From Actinomycetospora sp. TBRC 11914 (GTDB taxonomy: Bacteria; Actinomycetota; Actinomycetes; Mycobacteriales; Pseudonocardiaceae): a stretch of 63,730 bases of DNA. Of the stretch, positions 41,673-49,644 are shown piece after piece. The DNA lies in assembly GCF_012933465.1 (NCBI RefSeq), contig NZ_JABBND010000026.1:1-63730 (forward strand), read 5' to 3'. The position numbers and the translations under genes were made by a program. The number at the start of each line of letters is the position of its first letter. The first letter of the stretch is position 1. The notes beneath the pieces are model-generated. The model ran no database searches, was not told where the DNA came from, and was given only the letters and a program-made list of their open reading frames with translations.

Positions 41673-42026
41673 ATGACCCGCTACCTGCTCGCGATCCAGC
41701 AGCCCGACGGACCCGACGCGGTGCCACCCGGGCCGGACGAACTGGCGGCGATCATGCGCGACGTCGAGGCGGTGCGCCACGACATGGTCGACGCCGGCGT
41801 CTGGGTGTTCTCCGGAGGGCTGCACTCCGCGAGCAGCGCCACGGTGGTGCGTTCGCGCGGCGAGGACGTGCTGCTCACCGACGGCCCCTACGCCGAGGGG
41901 AAGGAGCAGATCGGCGGGCTCACGATCCTCGACGCCGAGGACCTCGACGCCGCGCTGCACTGGGCCGGGCGGCTGGCGCGGGCGATCCACCCGCTGCCGA
42001 TCGAGGTCCGGCCCTTCCAGGACTGA
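41673..42026 (+). CDS. YCII/DGPF-domain protein
   Basis: A 117-aa protein behind GGAGGAGGAC. It has [15 protein letters not shown], then [19 protein letters not shown] and the DGPF-family core [37 protein letters not shown] proteins form ferredoxin-like dimers of unclear function. This type is almost always next to an ECF42 sigma factor gene, which starts 2 bp after its stop. Confidence 0.94.
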   Translation: MTRYLLAIQQPDGPDAVPPGPDELAAIMRDVEAVRHDMVDAGVWVFSGGLHSASSATVVRSRGEDVLLTDGPYAEGKEQIGGLTILDAEDLDAALHWAGRLARAIHPLPIEVRPFQD

Positions 42027-42028
42027 GC

Positions 42029-43246
42029 GTGGCCGACGACGTCGCCGACGTGTTCGCCCGCGAGTACGGGCGGTGCGTCGCCACCCTGACCCGGCTCCTC
42101 GGCGACATCGACCTCGCCGAGGAGGCGGTCGGGGACGCCTTCCGGGTCGCCGTCGAGCGGTGGACCGCCGGCACGCCGCCGAACCCGGGCGGCTGGATCG
42201 TCACGACCGCCCGCCGCCGCGCCATCGACCGGCTGCGGCGGGACGCGACGCGGCGGGACGGTCAGGTCGCCGCGGCCCGGCTGGCGCGGGCGGCCGCGAC
42301 CGGCGGGGACGCCGTGGAGGAGGTGGGCCCGGTGGACGACGACCGGCTCCGGCTGCTGTTCACGTGCTGCCACCCCGCGCTCGCCGCGCCCGCCCGGGTC
42401 GCGCTGACCCTGCGACTGCTCGGCGGGCTGGACACGCCCGCGATCGCGCGGGCGTTCCTGACCTCCGAGGCGACGATGGCCCAGCGCCTGGTGCGGGCGA
42501 AGGCGAAGATCCGGGACGCGCACGTGCCGTTCCGGGTGCCCCGCGAGGCGGACCTGCCCGACCGGCTGCGGTCCGTCCTCGCCGTCGTCTACCTGGTCTT
42601 CACCGAGGGGCACACGGCGACCTCGGGCACGTCGGACCGCCCCGACCTCGCCGCCGAGGCGGTCCGCCTGGCCCGCCTCGTCGTCGAGCTCATGCCCGAC
42701 GAGCCCGAGGCGCAGGGTCTCCTGGCGCTGCTCCTGCTCACCGACGCCCGCCGGGCGGCACGCGTCGGTCCCGACGGGTCCCTGGTCCCGCTCACCGAGC
42801 AGGACCGGTCCCGGTGGGACGCGGCGGCGATCGCCGAGGGCCACGCGCTGGTCCGGCGCTGCCTGCGGCGTGGCACCCCGGGGCCCTACCAGATCCAGGC
42901 CGCGATCAACGCCGTCCACACGGACGCGGCGACGGCGTCGGACACGGACTGGCACCAGATCCTCGCGCTGTACGACCAGCTCGGCGCCCTCGATCCCAGC
43001 CCGGTCGTCGCGCTGAACCGGGCGGTGGCGCTCGCGGAGGTGGCAGGACCGGCCGCCGCGCTCGCCGTCGTCGACGGGCTCGACCTGCCGCGGCACCACC
43101 TCCGCGACGCGATCCGCGCGGACCTCCTCACCCGGCTGGACCGGCCGGACGAGGCCCGGGCGGCGCTGGACGCCGCGCTCGCGGGCACGGCGAACCCGGG
43201 CGAGCGGGAGCTGCTCACCCGTCGTCGGGACGCGCTCCCGGGCTGA
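42029..43246 (+). CDS. ECF42-group sigma factor with C-terminal TPR-like extension
   Basis: A 405-aa protein from a GTG. Sigma region 2 is at about residues 5-70 ([38 protein letters not shown], then [17 protein letters not shown]). Region 4 is at about 110-165 ([36 protein letters not shown]). A long helical C-terminal domain (about 180-405) includes [13 protein letters not shown] and repeated [15 protein letters not shown] and [21 protein letters not shown]. That extension and the adjoining YCII gene define group ECF42. These sigmas have no anti-sigma factor; the extension is thought to control activity. Confidence 0.94.
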   Translation: MADDVADVFAREYGRCVATLTRLLGDIDLAEEAVGDAFRVAVERWTAGTPPNPGGWIVTTARRRAIDRLRRDATRRDGQVAAARLARAAATGGDAVEEVGPVDDDRLRLLFTCCHPALAAPARVALTLRLLGGLDTPAIARAFLTSEATMAQRLVRAKAKIRDAHVPFRVPREADLPDRLRSVLAVVYLVFTEGHTATSGTSDRPDLAAEAVRLARLVVELMPDEPEAQGLLALLLLTDARRAARVGPDGSLVPLTEQDRSRWDAAAIAEGHALVRRCLRRGTPGPYQIQAAINAVHTDAATASDTDWHQILALYDQLGALDPSPVVALNRAVALAEVAGPAAALAVVDGLDLPRHHLRDAIRADLLTRLDRPDEARAALDAALAGTANPGERELLTRRRDALPG

Positions 43247-43249
43247 CCG

Positions 43250-44092
43250 CTACCGCTTGCGGCCGACCGCGCCCAGCGCGCAGCGCTGCGCGGGGGCGAG
43301 GGGCCGCAGGCGCGGACCGTCGGGCCACCAGTCGGAGAGCAGCACGAGACCCGGGTCGACGAGCTCGAGGCTCGCCGGGATCATCGCCTCGATCTGGGCG
43401 CGGGTGCGGAAGAGCCCCGTGCCCATCGGGCTGTTCACCATCACGTGCTCGATGCGGCGGGCGACCGCGCTGTCGTCGTCCTCGGGGTCGAGGAAGTGGG
43501 TCAGCGCGACGTAGGAGCCCGAGGGCAGGGTGTCGACGTACGCCGCGACGACCTCCGCCGGCGTCGGCGTGCCGTCGTGGTGGTGCAGGACGCCGAGCAG
43601 GAACAGCGCGATCGGGGTGTCGAAGTCCAGGAACGAGCGGATCGTCGCGTCCCCGACGACCTCGGCCGGGGAGAAGATGTCGGCGGGGACGAACAGCGTC
43701 TGCTCGTCCTGCTCGAGCAGCGCGCGCCCGTGGGCGATCACCGACGGGTCGTTGTCGACGTAGACGACCTTCGACTCCGGGGCGAGGCGCTGCGCCACCT
43801 GGTGGGTGTTCTCGGCCGTCGGCAGGCCGGAGCCGAGGTCGAGGTACTGCCGCACGTCGGTCTGCGTCGCGATGAAGCGGGTGACGCGGATGAGGAAGGC
43901 GCGGTGGTCGAGCGCGAGCTCCTGGACCTCGGGGACCACGTCGCGCATCCGTTGGAAGACCTCGCGGTCGACGGCGTAGTTGTCCTTGCCGCCGAGCGTG
44001 GCGTTGTACACCCGCGCGATGCTGGCCTTGTCCCGGTCGACCCGGACCGGGCCACCGGCGGCCGCCTGCGCCGACCGGGCCGTACCTGCCAT
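43250..44092 (-). CDS. SAM-dependent methyltransferase, DUF574 type
   Basis: A 280-aa protein from the ATG at 44092. It has the DUF574 (Methyltransf_19) pattern: DRDKASIARVYNATLGGKDNYAVDREV, the SAM-binding QYLDLGSGLPTAENTHQVAQ, VVYVDNDPSVIAHGRALL, and HHHDGTPTPAEVVAAYVDTLPSGSYVALTHF. Large numbers of these genes occur in actinomycetes without known substrates. It lies 204 bp from the divergent XRE regulator. Its stop is 3 bp from the convergent sigma-factor stop. Confidence 0.93.
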   Translation of the reverse strand: MAGTARSAQAAAGGPVRVDRDKASIARVYNATLGGKDNYAVDREVFQRMRDVVPEVQELALDHRAFLIRVTRFIATQTDVRQYLDLGSGLPTAENTHQVAQRLAPESKVVYVDNDPSVIAHGRALLEQDEQTLFVPADIFSPAEVVGDATIRSFLDFDTPIALFLLGVLHHHDGTPTPAEVVAAYVDTLPSGSYVALTHFLDPEDDDSAVARRIEHVMVNSPMGTGLFRTRAQIEAMIPASLELVDPGLVLLSDWWPDGPRLRPLAPAQRCALGAVGRKR

Positions 44093-44296
44093 GCCTGTCC
44101 CCACTGCTCGTCACCGTCGTCGACGGATCGTCGCCGATCGCGACGATGCCCCGCGCACGACCGTAGGACCCGGTCCGGGCCCCGCGGTGATCAGGGTCGA
44201 AGCGTACGGAATCCCGCCGACGACCTGTAGTCTCCTCGTTCCGGGCCGTGACCGCGGCCACGCACGGCCCACCCCGAGGGCGACCGGAGGACATCC

Positions 44297-45202
44297 GTGG
44301 CCACCGAGCAGGCTCCCGACCCGCAGGCCCCCGACCCGCACGACGGGACCGGCGCCGACGACGTGGGCCCCACCGCGCGGCGGATCATCGTGGGCGCCCA
44401 GCTCAAGCGGCTCCGCGAGCAGGCCGACATCACCCGCACGGCCGCCGGCTACCACATCCGCGGCAGCGAGTCGAAGATCAGCCGGATGGAGTCCGGCAAG
44501 GTCGGCTTCAAGCCCCGCGACATCGAGGACCTCCTGACGCTCTACGGCGAGCACGACGAGGAGCGCCGCGGGCACCTGCTCGGCATCGCGATGCGCAGCA
44601 ACGAGCCCGGCTGGTGGCAGCGCTCCGGCGACGCCGTGCCGGAGTGGTTCTCCGAGTACGTCGGCCTCGAGTCGGCGGCCGTGCGCATCCAGACCTACGA
44701 ACTGCTGTTCGTGCCCGGCCTGCTCCAGACCGAGGACTACGCGCGGGCGATCGTCACCCGCGGGCACCCCGAGGGCGCCGACGCCGTGACCCAGGAGCGG
44801 GTGCGCGTGCGGATGGCCCGCCAGCGGCTCCTCGCCCGGCCCGACGCTCCGCACCTGTGGGCGGTCCTCGACGAGTCGGTGCTCCACCGGCCGATCGGCG
44901 GCCACCAGGTCCTGGCCGGCCAGCTCGACCACCTCGTCGAGATGTCGCGCCGGCCGAACGTCACGCTGCAGGTCGTTCCCAACGCCCTCTCCGGGTACGG
45001 CGGCGAGGCCACCTTCACGCTGCTGCGGTTCGCCGAGCCCGACGTCCCCGACATCACCTACATCGAGGGCCTCACCGGCGCGCTCTACCTCGACCGTCGC
45101 GCCGAGGTCGAGGAGTACGCCCGCGTGATGGACGAGCTGACCATCGACGCGTACAGCCCCGAGGAGACCCGCGCGCTCCTGACGAAGCTCCGCGCCGGCT
45201 GA
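44297..45202 (+). CDS. XRE-family regulator with DUF5753 domain (WhiJ-like)
   Basis: A 301-aa protein from a GTG behind GGAGGAC. A helix-turn-helix lies at about residues 32-90 (LKRLREQADITRTAAGYHIRGSESKISRMESGKVGFKPRDIEDLLTLYG). The DUF5753 domain follows (EYVGLESAAVRIQTYELLFVPGLLQTEDYARAIV, LWAVLDESVLHRPIGG, DITYIEGLTGALYLDR). Such regulators, for example WhiJ of Streptomyces, are paired with small DUF397 proteins that relieve their binding. The DUF397 gene lies 115 bp downstream. A TAGTCT box at 44228-44233 may be its -10. Confidence 0.93.
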   Translation: MATEQAPDPQAPDPHDGTGADDVGPTARRIIVGAQLKRLREQADITRTAAGYHIRGSESKISRMESGKVGFKPRDIEDLLTLYGEHDEERRGHLLGIAMRSNEPGWWQRSGDAVPEWFSEYVGLESAAVRIQTYELLFVPGLLQTEDYARAIVTRGHPEGADAVTQERVRVRMARQRLLARPDAPHLWAVLDESVLHRPIGGHQVLAGQLDHLVEMSRRPNVTLQVVPNALSGYGGEATFTLLRFAEPDVPDITYIEGLTGALYLDRRAEVEEYARVMDELTIDAYSPEETRALLTKLRAG

Positions 45203-45246
45203 GCCGACCACGCCCGACGTGACCGGGGCAACACCCTCCGTCATCG

Positions 45247-45282
45247 TCTGCACATGCAGATGCGGTTCGCCGGTGTTACGGT
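45247..45282 (+). promoter_or_regulatory. Operator-like palindrome and -10 box before the DUF397 gene
   Basis: TCTGCACATGCAGA (45247-45260) is a palindrome placed where the -35 would be. A TACGGT -10 lies 16 bp later (45277-45282), and the DUF397 start is 36 bp after that. It is a good candidate binding site for the XRE regulator encoded just upstream. Confidence 0.6.
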
Positions 45283-45317
45283 CACTCGCACGGCAAGCAG
45301 CACGTGCGAGAGGACGG

Positions 45318-45560
45318 GTGCCCGGCATGCACACCTCGGCGTCGCGCCTCGTCGGCGCGCAGTGGCGCAAGAGCCGCCACAGCGGCAAGCTCGGCAACTG
45401 CGTCGAGCTCGCGGCCGTCCCCGGCGGGGCCCGGGTGGCGGTCCGCAACTCCCGCTTCCCCGACGAGCCCGCGCTGCTGCTGACGCGGGCCGAGCTCGGC
45501 AGCCTGCTCTCCGAGGTCAAGGCCGGGCACTTCGACGACCTCCTCGAGGGCGTGGGATGA
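45318..45560 (+). CDS. DUF397 protein
   Basis: An 80-aa protein from the GTG at 45318 (an ATG three codons on is possible). The DUF397 signature is complete: QWRKSRHSGKLGNCVELA, then VAVRNSRFPDEPALLLTRAELGSLLSEVKAGHFDDL. DUF397 proteins bind the DUF5753 XRE partner and modulate it. The next gene overlaps its stop (ATGA). Confidence 0.93.
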   Translation: MPGMHTSASRLVGAQWRKSRHSGKLGNCVELAAVPGGARVAVRNSRFPDEPALLLTRAELGSLLSEVKAGHFDDLLEGVG

Positions 45561-45808
45561 CCACCGTCCCGCTCTCGCCCCGCGCGCTGTGGCTGACCTG
45601 CGCGCTCGACGGGCGCGACCACGCCGTCGTCGACCACGACCCGGCCTCCGGCGCGCACCTCTCGGCGTGCGCCAGGACGGTCTGGGCGTCCTCGCTCGCG
45701 AGCCCGCCGGCCACGCGGTGCGCCGACTGCCGGGATGCCGTGGGCGAGCCCGCCACCGACCGGCGCGCCGGCCGGATCGGGCGCTGGCTCGGCCGCCGCG
45801 CGGCCTGA
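45557..45808 (+). CDS. Small Cys-containing protein coupled to DUF397
   Basis: An 83-aa protein. Its body has four cysteines, LTCALDG, LSACARTV and CADCRDAV, plus His in GRDHAVVDHD and HLSA, which would allow a small zinc site. The C-terminus is basic. It overlaps DUF397 by 4 bp, so it may be a third component of the XRE/DUF397 locus. I do not recognise a family. Confidence 0.72.
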   Translation: MTTVPLSPRALWLTCALDGRDHAVVDHDPASGAHLSACARTVWASSLASPPATRCADCRDAVGEPATDRRAGRIGRWLGRRAA

Positions 45809-45870
45809 CGTGACCGCCGGGCTCTCCGCCGGGACGGCTGGCCACCTGACGGCACGTTCGTCGCGGCGGC

Positions 45871-47271
45871 TCAGCCGGCGACCAGGGCCAGGAGCTCCTC
45901 GCGGTCGGGTCCGGGTGGCGGGTCGGGCGCCGTCCCTCGCCGCGCCTCGACGGCCGCGGCGACGTGCGGGCGCGCGAGCACCTCGTCGGGCAGCGCGAGA
46001 CACATGACGGTCTCCAGGAGGGCTCGGAACACCTCGGGATCCTCCATGGCGGCGGCCAGGAAGGCGGCCTGGTCCGGATCCCGGGGCGGCACGGGGACGC
46101 CCCGGCGGAGCGCATCCATTTCCGCGACGCGGACCCGGTCTGCGCGCAGCTGGTGGTCGACGTACGGCGCGACCTGGACCTGAGCCCGGGTGGGGAACTC
46201 GCGGGCGAACTCGGCCGGCGCCCCGGCGTGCTCGGCCAGCACGTCCCGCAGCAGGTGGGCGTGCATGAGGCCGACCGAGATCCCCCGGCCCGCCGACGGG
46301 TTGGTGCAGGCCCAGGCGTCGCCGACGGTGGTGAAGCCGGTGACCACCGGCGTGCCGTCGACGACCAGCGACCGGGTCTGGTCGAGGACACCCGCGATGA
46401 CCGCCACGCCGGGCTCGACCTCCGCGTCGATCCAGTGCTGTTGCAGCGGGAACCCCCGGACCACGCGGTCGAAGCAGGCCGGGTCGCGCAACGCCTTCAG
46501 GGGCTCGTCGCGCGAGCCGCAGAACACGGTGACCGACCAGGTGTCGTTGTCGGCGGGCAAAGTGAGGATGTTGACGGTGCCGTGGGGGGTGACCGCGCCG
46601 ATGCGCCATTCCGGCAGCGGCCCGCGGTAGTACCGGGTGTAGTAGGCGTAGCCGCTGTCCTCCGCGACGCGCAGTGGTGGCACCGTGCCCAGGTCGGCGA
46701 GCCACGCGTCCGACGGCGTGCGACGGCCCATCGCGTCGATGACGAGATCGGCGGACCAGCGCTCGCCGCCGGCGGTGACGACGCCGTCGACGTGGGGGAC
46801 CCCCGGGATCGCCGAGCTGCCGGCCGTGAGCCCCGTGACCCGCACCCCGCGGCGCACGGTGACGCCGGGCTGTTCCTCGGCGTGGGCGGCGAGGACCGCC
46901 TCGAGGACCGGGCGGCGCCCGGTGAGCATCTCCAGCCGCACGTCGCCGGACCGCGGTGCGTGGTCGGTGAGGGACGGCGGCGCGGCGTCGAGCAGGTTCA
47001 GGACCCGGAACCCGGCCGCGGCGAGCTCCGTGCTGACGCCCGGGAGATCCTCGTCGCAGAGGTGGCGGAAGCGGGGGAAGACGTTGTGCGGTTGCCGGAA
47101 CTGGGCGACGCCCCGCCGGCCCCAGTCCGTCCAGGCGTCCGGGGCGGCCGGGGGCGCCGGGGCCGGGTCGGCCTCCAGGACCGCCACCCGGTGACCCTCC
47201 CGAGCCAGCATGCTCGCGACCGCCAGACCGATCGTGCCCGCACCACACACCACGACGTCGACGTCGCCCAT
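45871..47271 (-). CDS. FAD-dependent monooxygenase/oxidoreductase
   Basis: A 466-aa protein from the ATG at 47271, behind GGGAGGG. The dinucleotide motif VVVCGAGTIGLAVASMLAREGHRVAVLEAD is at the start; LEMLTGRRPVLEAVLAAHA and a late FTTVGDAWACTNPSAGRGISVGLMHAHLL complete the FAD site of the group A (PHBH/halogenase-like) fold. The late motif has Gly-Asp-Ala-Trp as in halogenase-like proteins, but the WxWxIP halogenase motif is not seen. The substrate is unknown. The GAF-LuxR gene is nearby, beyond a small hypothetical gene. Confidence 0.85.
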   Translation of the reverse strand: MGDVDVVVCGAGTIGLAVASMLAREGHRVAVLEADPAPAPPAAPDAWTDWGRRGVAQFRQPHNVFPRFRHLCDEDLPGVSTELAAAGFRVLNLLDAAPPSLTDHAPRSGDVRLEMLTGRRPVLEAVLAAHAEEQPGVTVRRGVRVTGLTAGSSAIPGVPHVDGVVTAGGERWSADLVIDAMGRRTPSDAWLADLGTVPPLRVAEDSGYAYYTRYYRGPLPEWRIGAVTPHGTVNILTLPADNDTWSVTVFCGSRDEPLKALRDPACFDRVVRGFPLQQHWIDAEVEPGVAVIAGVLDQTRSLVVDGTPVVTGFTTVGDAWACTNPSAGRGISVGLMHAHLLRDVLAEHAGAPAEFAREFPTRAQVQVAPYVDHQLRADRVRVAEMDALRRGVPVPPRDPDQAAFLAAAMEDPEVFRALLETVMCLALPDEVLARPHVAAAVEARRGTAPDPPPGPDREELLALVAG

Positions 47272-47460
47272 GACACCCTCCCGCATCCCGTTCCGCAGCG
47301 TCGAGCGCCGCCACTCCCTGCTCGTCGACCACGAACGGTGACAGGTCAGGGGGACACGGCGGGCCGAAGGGGCGATTACGGTCGGACAAAGGCGGCGCGG
47401 CGGTCACACAGAGACACCGCGTCGTCGCAGGCGTTCCGGCCGGTCCTCGGCGGCCAGGCG

Positions 47461-47946
47461 TCAGGCGCCCGCCCGCGCGTCCTTGCGCAGGGTCCAGGTG
47501 TCCACCCGGCACTCCGGCTCACCCGGGGACGTCCGGTCGGTCCAGACCGCGACACCCGCACCAGTGACAGCCCACCCGAGCAGCTCGAAGGTGTGCCGGA
47601 GGGCCTCGTCGAGCACGTCCACCGTCGAGACGAGGGCGACGCCGCGGCGTCGGATCGACCGGGCCTCGACGTCGGCGAGCAGCCGGCGCAGCGCGGTGTG
47701 GTCGCCCAACCCGCGCGCGGTGACGACCCGGGTGTCGCCGAGCGGCGCGTGGTACCCGGCGGCCGCGGCCGCGCACACCTCGTCGGCGGTCCCGATCACG
47801 AGGACGTCGCCGTCGCCACCGGCCGCGAGGGCCTCCCCGGCCTCGACGAGGAACCGGATCCGGGCGCCCGGGGTGGCCCCGCCGAAGCGGTCGAGGTCCT
47901 CGCCCCGCAGGTCACGGACGTGCAGCACCCCGGGGACATCCATCAT
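47461..47946 (-). CDS. Unrecognised 161-aa protein
   Basis: A soluble alpha/beta protein starting MMDVPGVLHVRDLRGEDLDR. It has alternating hydrophobic strands (DVLVIGTADEVCAAAAAGY, DTRVVTARGL, VALVSTVDVLDEAL) and an end CRVDTWTLRKDARAGA. It shows some resemblance to sensory MEDS-type domains, not enough to assign. It is divergent from the GAF-LuxR gene 98 bp away, suggesting shared control. Confidence 0.68.
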   Translation of the reverse strand: MMDVPGVLHVRDLRGEDLDRFGGATPGARIRFLVEAGEALAAGGDGDVLVIGTADEVCAAAAAGYHAPLGDTRVVTARGLGDHTALRRLLADVEARSIRRRGVALVSTVDVLDEALRHTFELLGWAVTGAGVAVWTDRTSPGEPECRVDTWTLRKDARAGA

Positions 47947-48044
47947 CGATCTCCCGTTCGAGGGCAGGGCCCCGCGCGTTCAGAGTATCGGTAAGGTGTG
48001 TTCGGCGTTACAGCTGTGGGCTGGACCTCGGCGAGGAGGACGCG

Positions 48045-49262
48045 ATGACCGTGTCTAGCAGTGGGCGCGGGGGCACGGTGACCGATCCGGACCGGGTCGG
48101 GTCGTTGCTGCCCTCCGATCGCGAGGACGTCGTCGACCTCGTCGCCGAGGTGTCGCGCGTGACCGGGTCCGTCGCGGTCGTCGGCGCCGACACGGTGCAC
48201 GACCACCGGAGCGCCCGCCGCGCCCTGGACCTGGTGTGGGACGACATCCTCTCGACGATGTCGGCGAGCCCCGCCGTCACCGCCCACGCGGTCGACCTGC
48301 TGCGGCGCGTCAAGGCGGTCGACGAGGCGCTGCTGCGGCGCGACATCGCGACGCGCAACCAGCTCTTCGGCCGGGTCCGCGAGGCGCTGTCCGCGCTCTC
48401 GGAGATCCAGTCGACGGCCGCGCTGGTGGCGACGGTCCCCGGCGTCGTCTGTGCCCTCGGGTTCGACCGCGCCTTCATCTCGCGCGTCGAGGAGTCGGTG
48501 TGGACCCCGGAGCACGTGGTCGTCGAGCGTGATCCGGCCTGGGCCGGCGAGATCCTCTCGATCGGGCGGGAGAACCCGCTGACGCTCACCGCGGCGCTCC
48601 CGGAGAGCGAGATCCTGCGTCGTCGGGTGTCGCTGGTGGTGGAGAACGTCCAGCAGCGGGAGGGCGTCCACAAGCCGATCGCCGCGGTGTCGCTGTCGCG
48701 CAGCTACGCGGCCAGCCCGATCGTCACCGGCGGCGAGGTCGTCGGGTTCCTGCACTGCGACTGCTACTACCAGCAGCGCGACCTCGACGAGACCGACCGT
48801 CAGGTGCTCGCGACCTTCGCCGAGGGCCTCGGCCAGGTGCTCGCGCGCACGCTCGTGCTCGACCAGGTCGGCGCGGTGCGCAGCGGCCTGGACGAGATCG
48901 CCGCGCGCCTGCACCCGAGCGGCTTCGGCGGCTCGATGGGCGCCGCCCTCGGTGCCCCTACGATGCCGGCGACCCCCGCGGTGCCGACGTCCCGGCCCGC
49001 CCCCGAACCCGGCTTCGGCCGCCGGACGGGCGCGCCGGTCCCGATCGCGAAGGCCGATCTCACCCGCCGCGAGCTCGAGGTCCTGCGGCACATGGCGGCG
49101 GGGGACACCAATGCCCGCACCGCCCGCCGGCTGGTCATCTCGGAGGGCACCGTCAAGTCCCACGTCAAGCACATCCTGCGCAAGCTCGGCGCCTCGAACC
49201 GCGCCGAGGCGGTGTCGCTGTGGTGGCAGATGCAGGACCGGACGGGCGGCGCGAGCGCCTGA
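48045..49262 (+). CDS. GAF-LuxR transcriptional regulator
   Basis: A 405-aa protein behind GAGGAGGAC. A helical N-terminus leads to a GAF-like sensory domain at about residues 110-290 (VCALGFDRAFISRVEESVWTPEHVV, SYAASPIVTGGEVVGFLHCDCYYQQRDLDETDRQVLATFAEGL). A Pro/Ala linker precedes the C-terminal LuxR HTH (LTRRELEVLRHMAAGDTNARTARRLVISEGTVKSHVKHIL). GAF-LuxR regulators often control neighbouring monooxygenase or alcohol-oxidation operons. The P450 operon converges on it and the FAD gene lies behind it. Confidence 0.88.
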   Translation: MTVSSSGRGGTVTDPDRVGSLLPSDREDVVDLVAEVSRVTGSVAVVGADTVHDHRSARRALDLVWDDILSTMSASPAVTAHAVDLLRRVKAVDEALLRRDIATRNQLFGRVREALSALSEIQSTAALVATVPGVVCALGFDRAFISRVEESVWTPEHVVVERDPAWAGEILSIGRENPLTLTAALPESEILRRRVSLVVENVQQREGVHKPIAAVSLSRSYAASPIVTGGEVVGFLHCDCYYQQRDLDETDRQVLATFAEGLGQVLARTLVLDQVGAVRSGLDEIAARLHPSGFGGSMGAALGAPTMPATPAVPTSRPAPEPGFGRRTGAPVPIAKADLTRRELEVLRHMAAGDTNARTARRLVISEGTVKSHVKHILRKLGASNRAEAVSLWWQMQDRTGGASA

Positions 49263-49285
49263 GGGGCCGGACCCGCCCACCGCGC

Positions 49286-49407
49286 GAGCGAAGGGCACCC
49301 TCGCTCGGGTAGATCGGCCAGGGGCGCCCTTCACCGGAACGTCCCGCCCGCTGCCGGTGTGAGCGAAGGGCACCCTCGCTCGGGTAGATCGAGCGACGGT
49401 GCCCTTC
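49286..49407. repeat. Two 31-bp identical repeats forming gene-end hairpins
   Basis: 49286-49316 and 49361-49391 are identical (GAGCGAAGGGCACC ... GGGTAGATCG), 75 bp apart. The second continues into an 18-base stem (17 paired, 7-base loop) ending GGTGCCCTTC at 49407; the first forms a weaker hairpin ending GCGCCCTTC. They lie between the convergent luxR and ferredoxin genes, a bidirectional terminator position. Confidence 0.85.
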
Positions 49408-49444
49408 GGTCAGAACCGGCGGGGGTCGCCCCGCCGGCGCCCGG

Positions 49445-49639
49445 TCAGTCGTCGACGAGGCTGAGGGCCTCCGTCGGGCACGCGGCACACGCCGCCTCGG
49501 CGGCCTCGCGCTGCTCGGAGCCGGGGTTCTCGTCCAGGACGGTCAGCGAGCCGTCGTCCTGCACCTCGAACAGATCCGGCGCCTCGGCCTCGCACATGCC
49601 CAGGCCGCTGCACTTGTCGTAGTCCACGACGATCCGCAT
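49445..49639 (-). CDS. Single-cluster ferredoxin ([3Fe-4S] type)
   Basis: A 64-aa protein from the ATG at 49639, 5 bp after the P450 stop. Ligands are Cys10 and Cys16 (CSGLGMC) and Cys54 (CAACP). The position between Cys10 and Cys16 where a fourth ligand would lie is Leu13, which favours a 3Fe-4S cluster. Cys51 is extra. It should pass electrons to the P450 encoded directly upstream. Confidence 0.94.
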   Translation of the reverse strand: MRIVVDYDKCSGLGMCEAEAPDLFEVQDDGSLTVLDENPGSEQREAAEAACAACPTEALSLVDD

Positions 49640-49644
49640 GGTCC

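Noticed and set aside
45871..47271. A flavin-dependent halogenase
   Set aside because: The dinucleotide motif is shared with many FAD monooxygenases, and the WxWxIP motif typical of tryptophan-type halogenases is absent.
44111..47512. A 1133-residue minus-strand open frame across the XRE/DUF397 locus
   Set aside because: It reads antisense through genes with intact families and ribosome sites.
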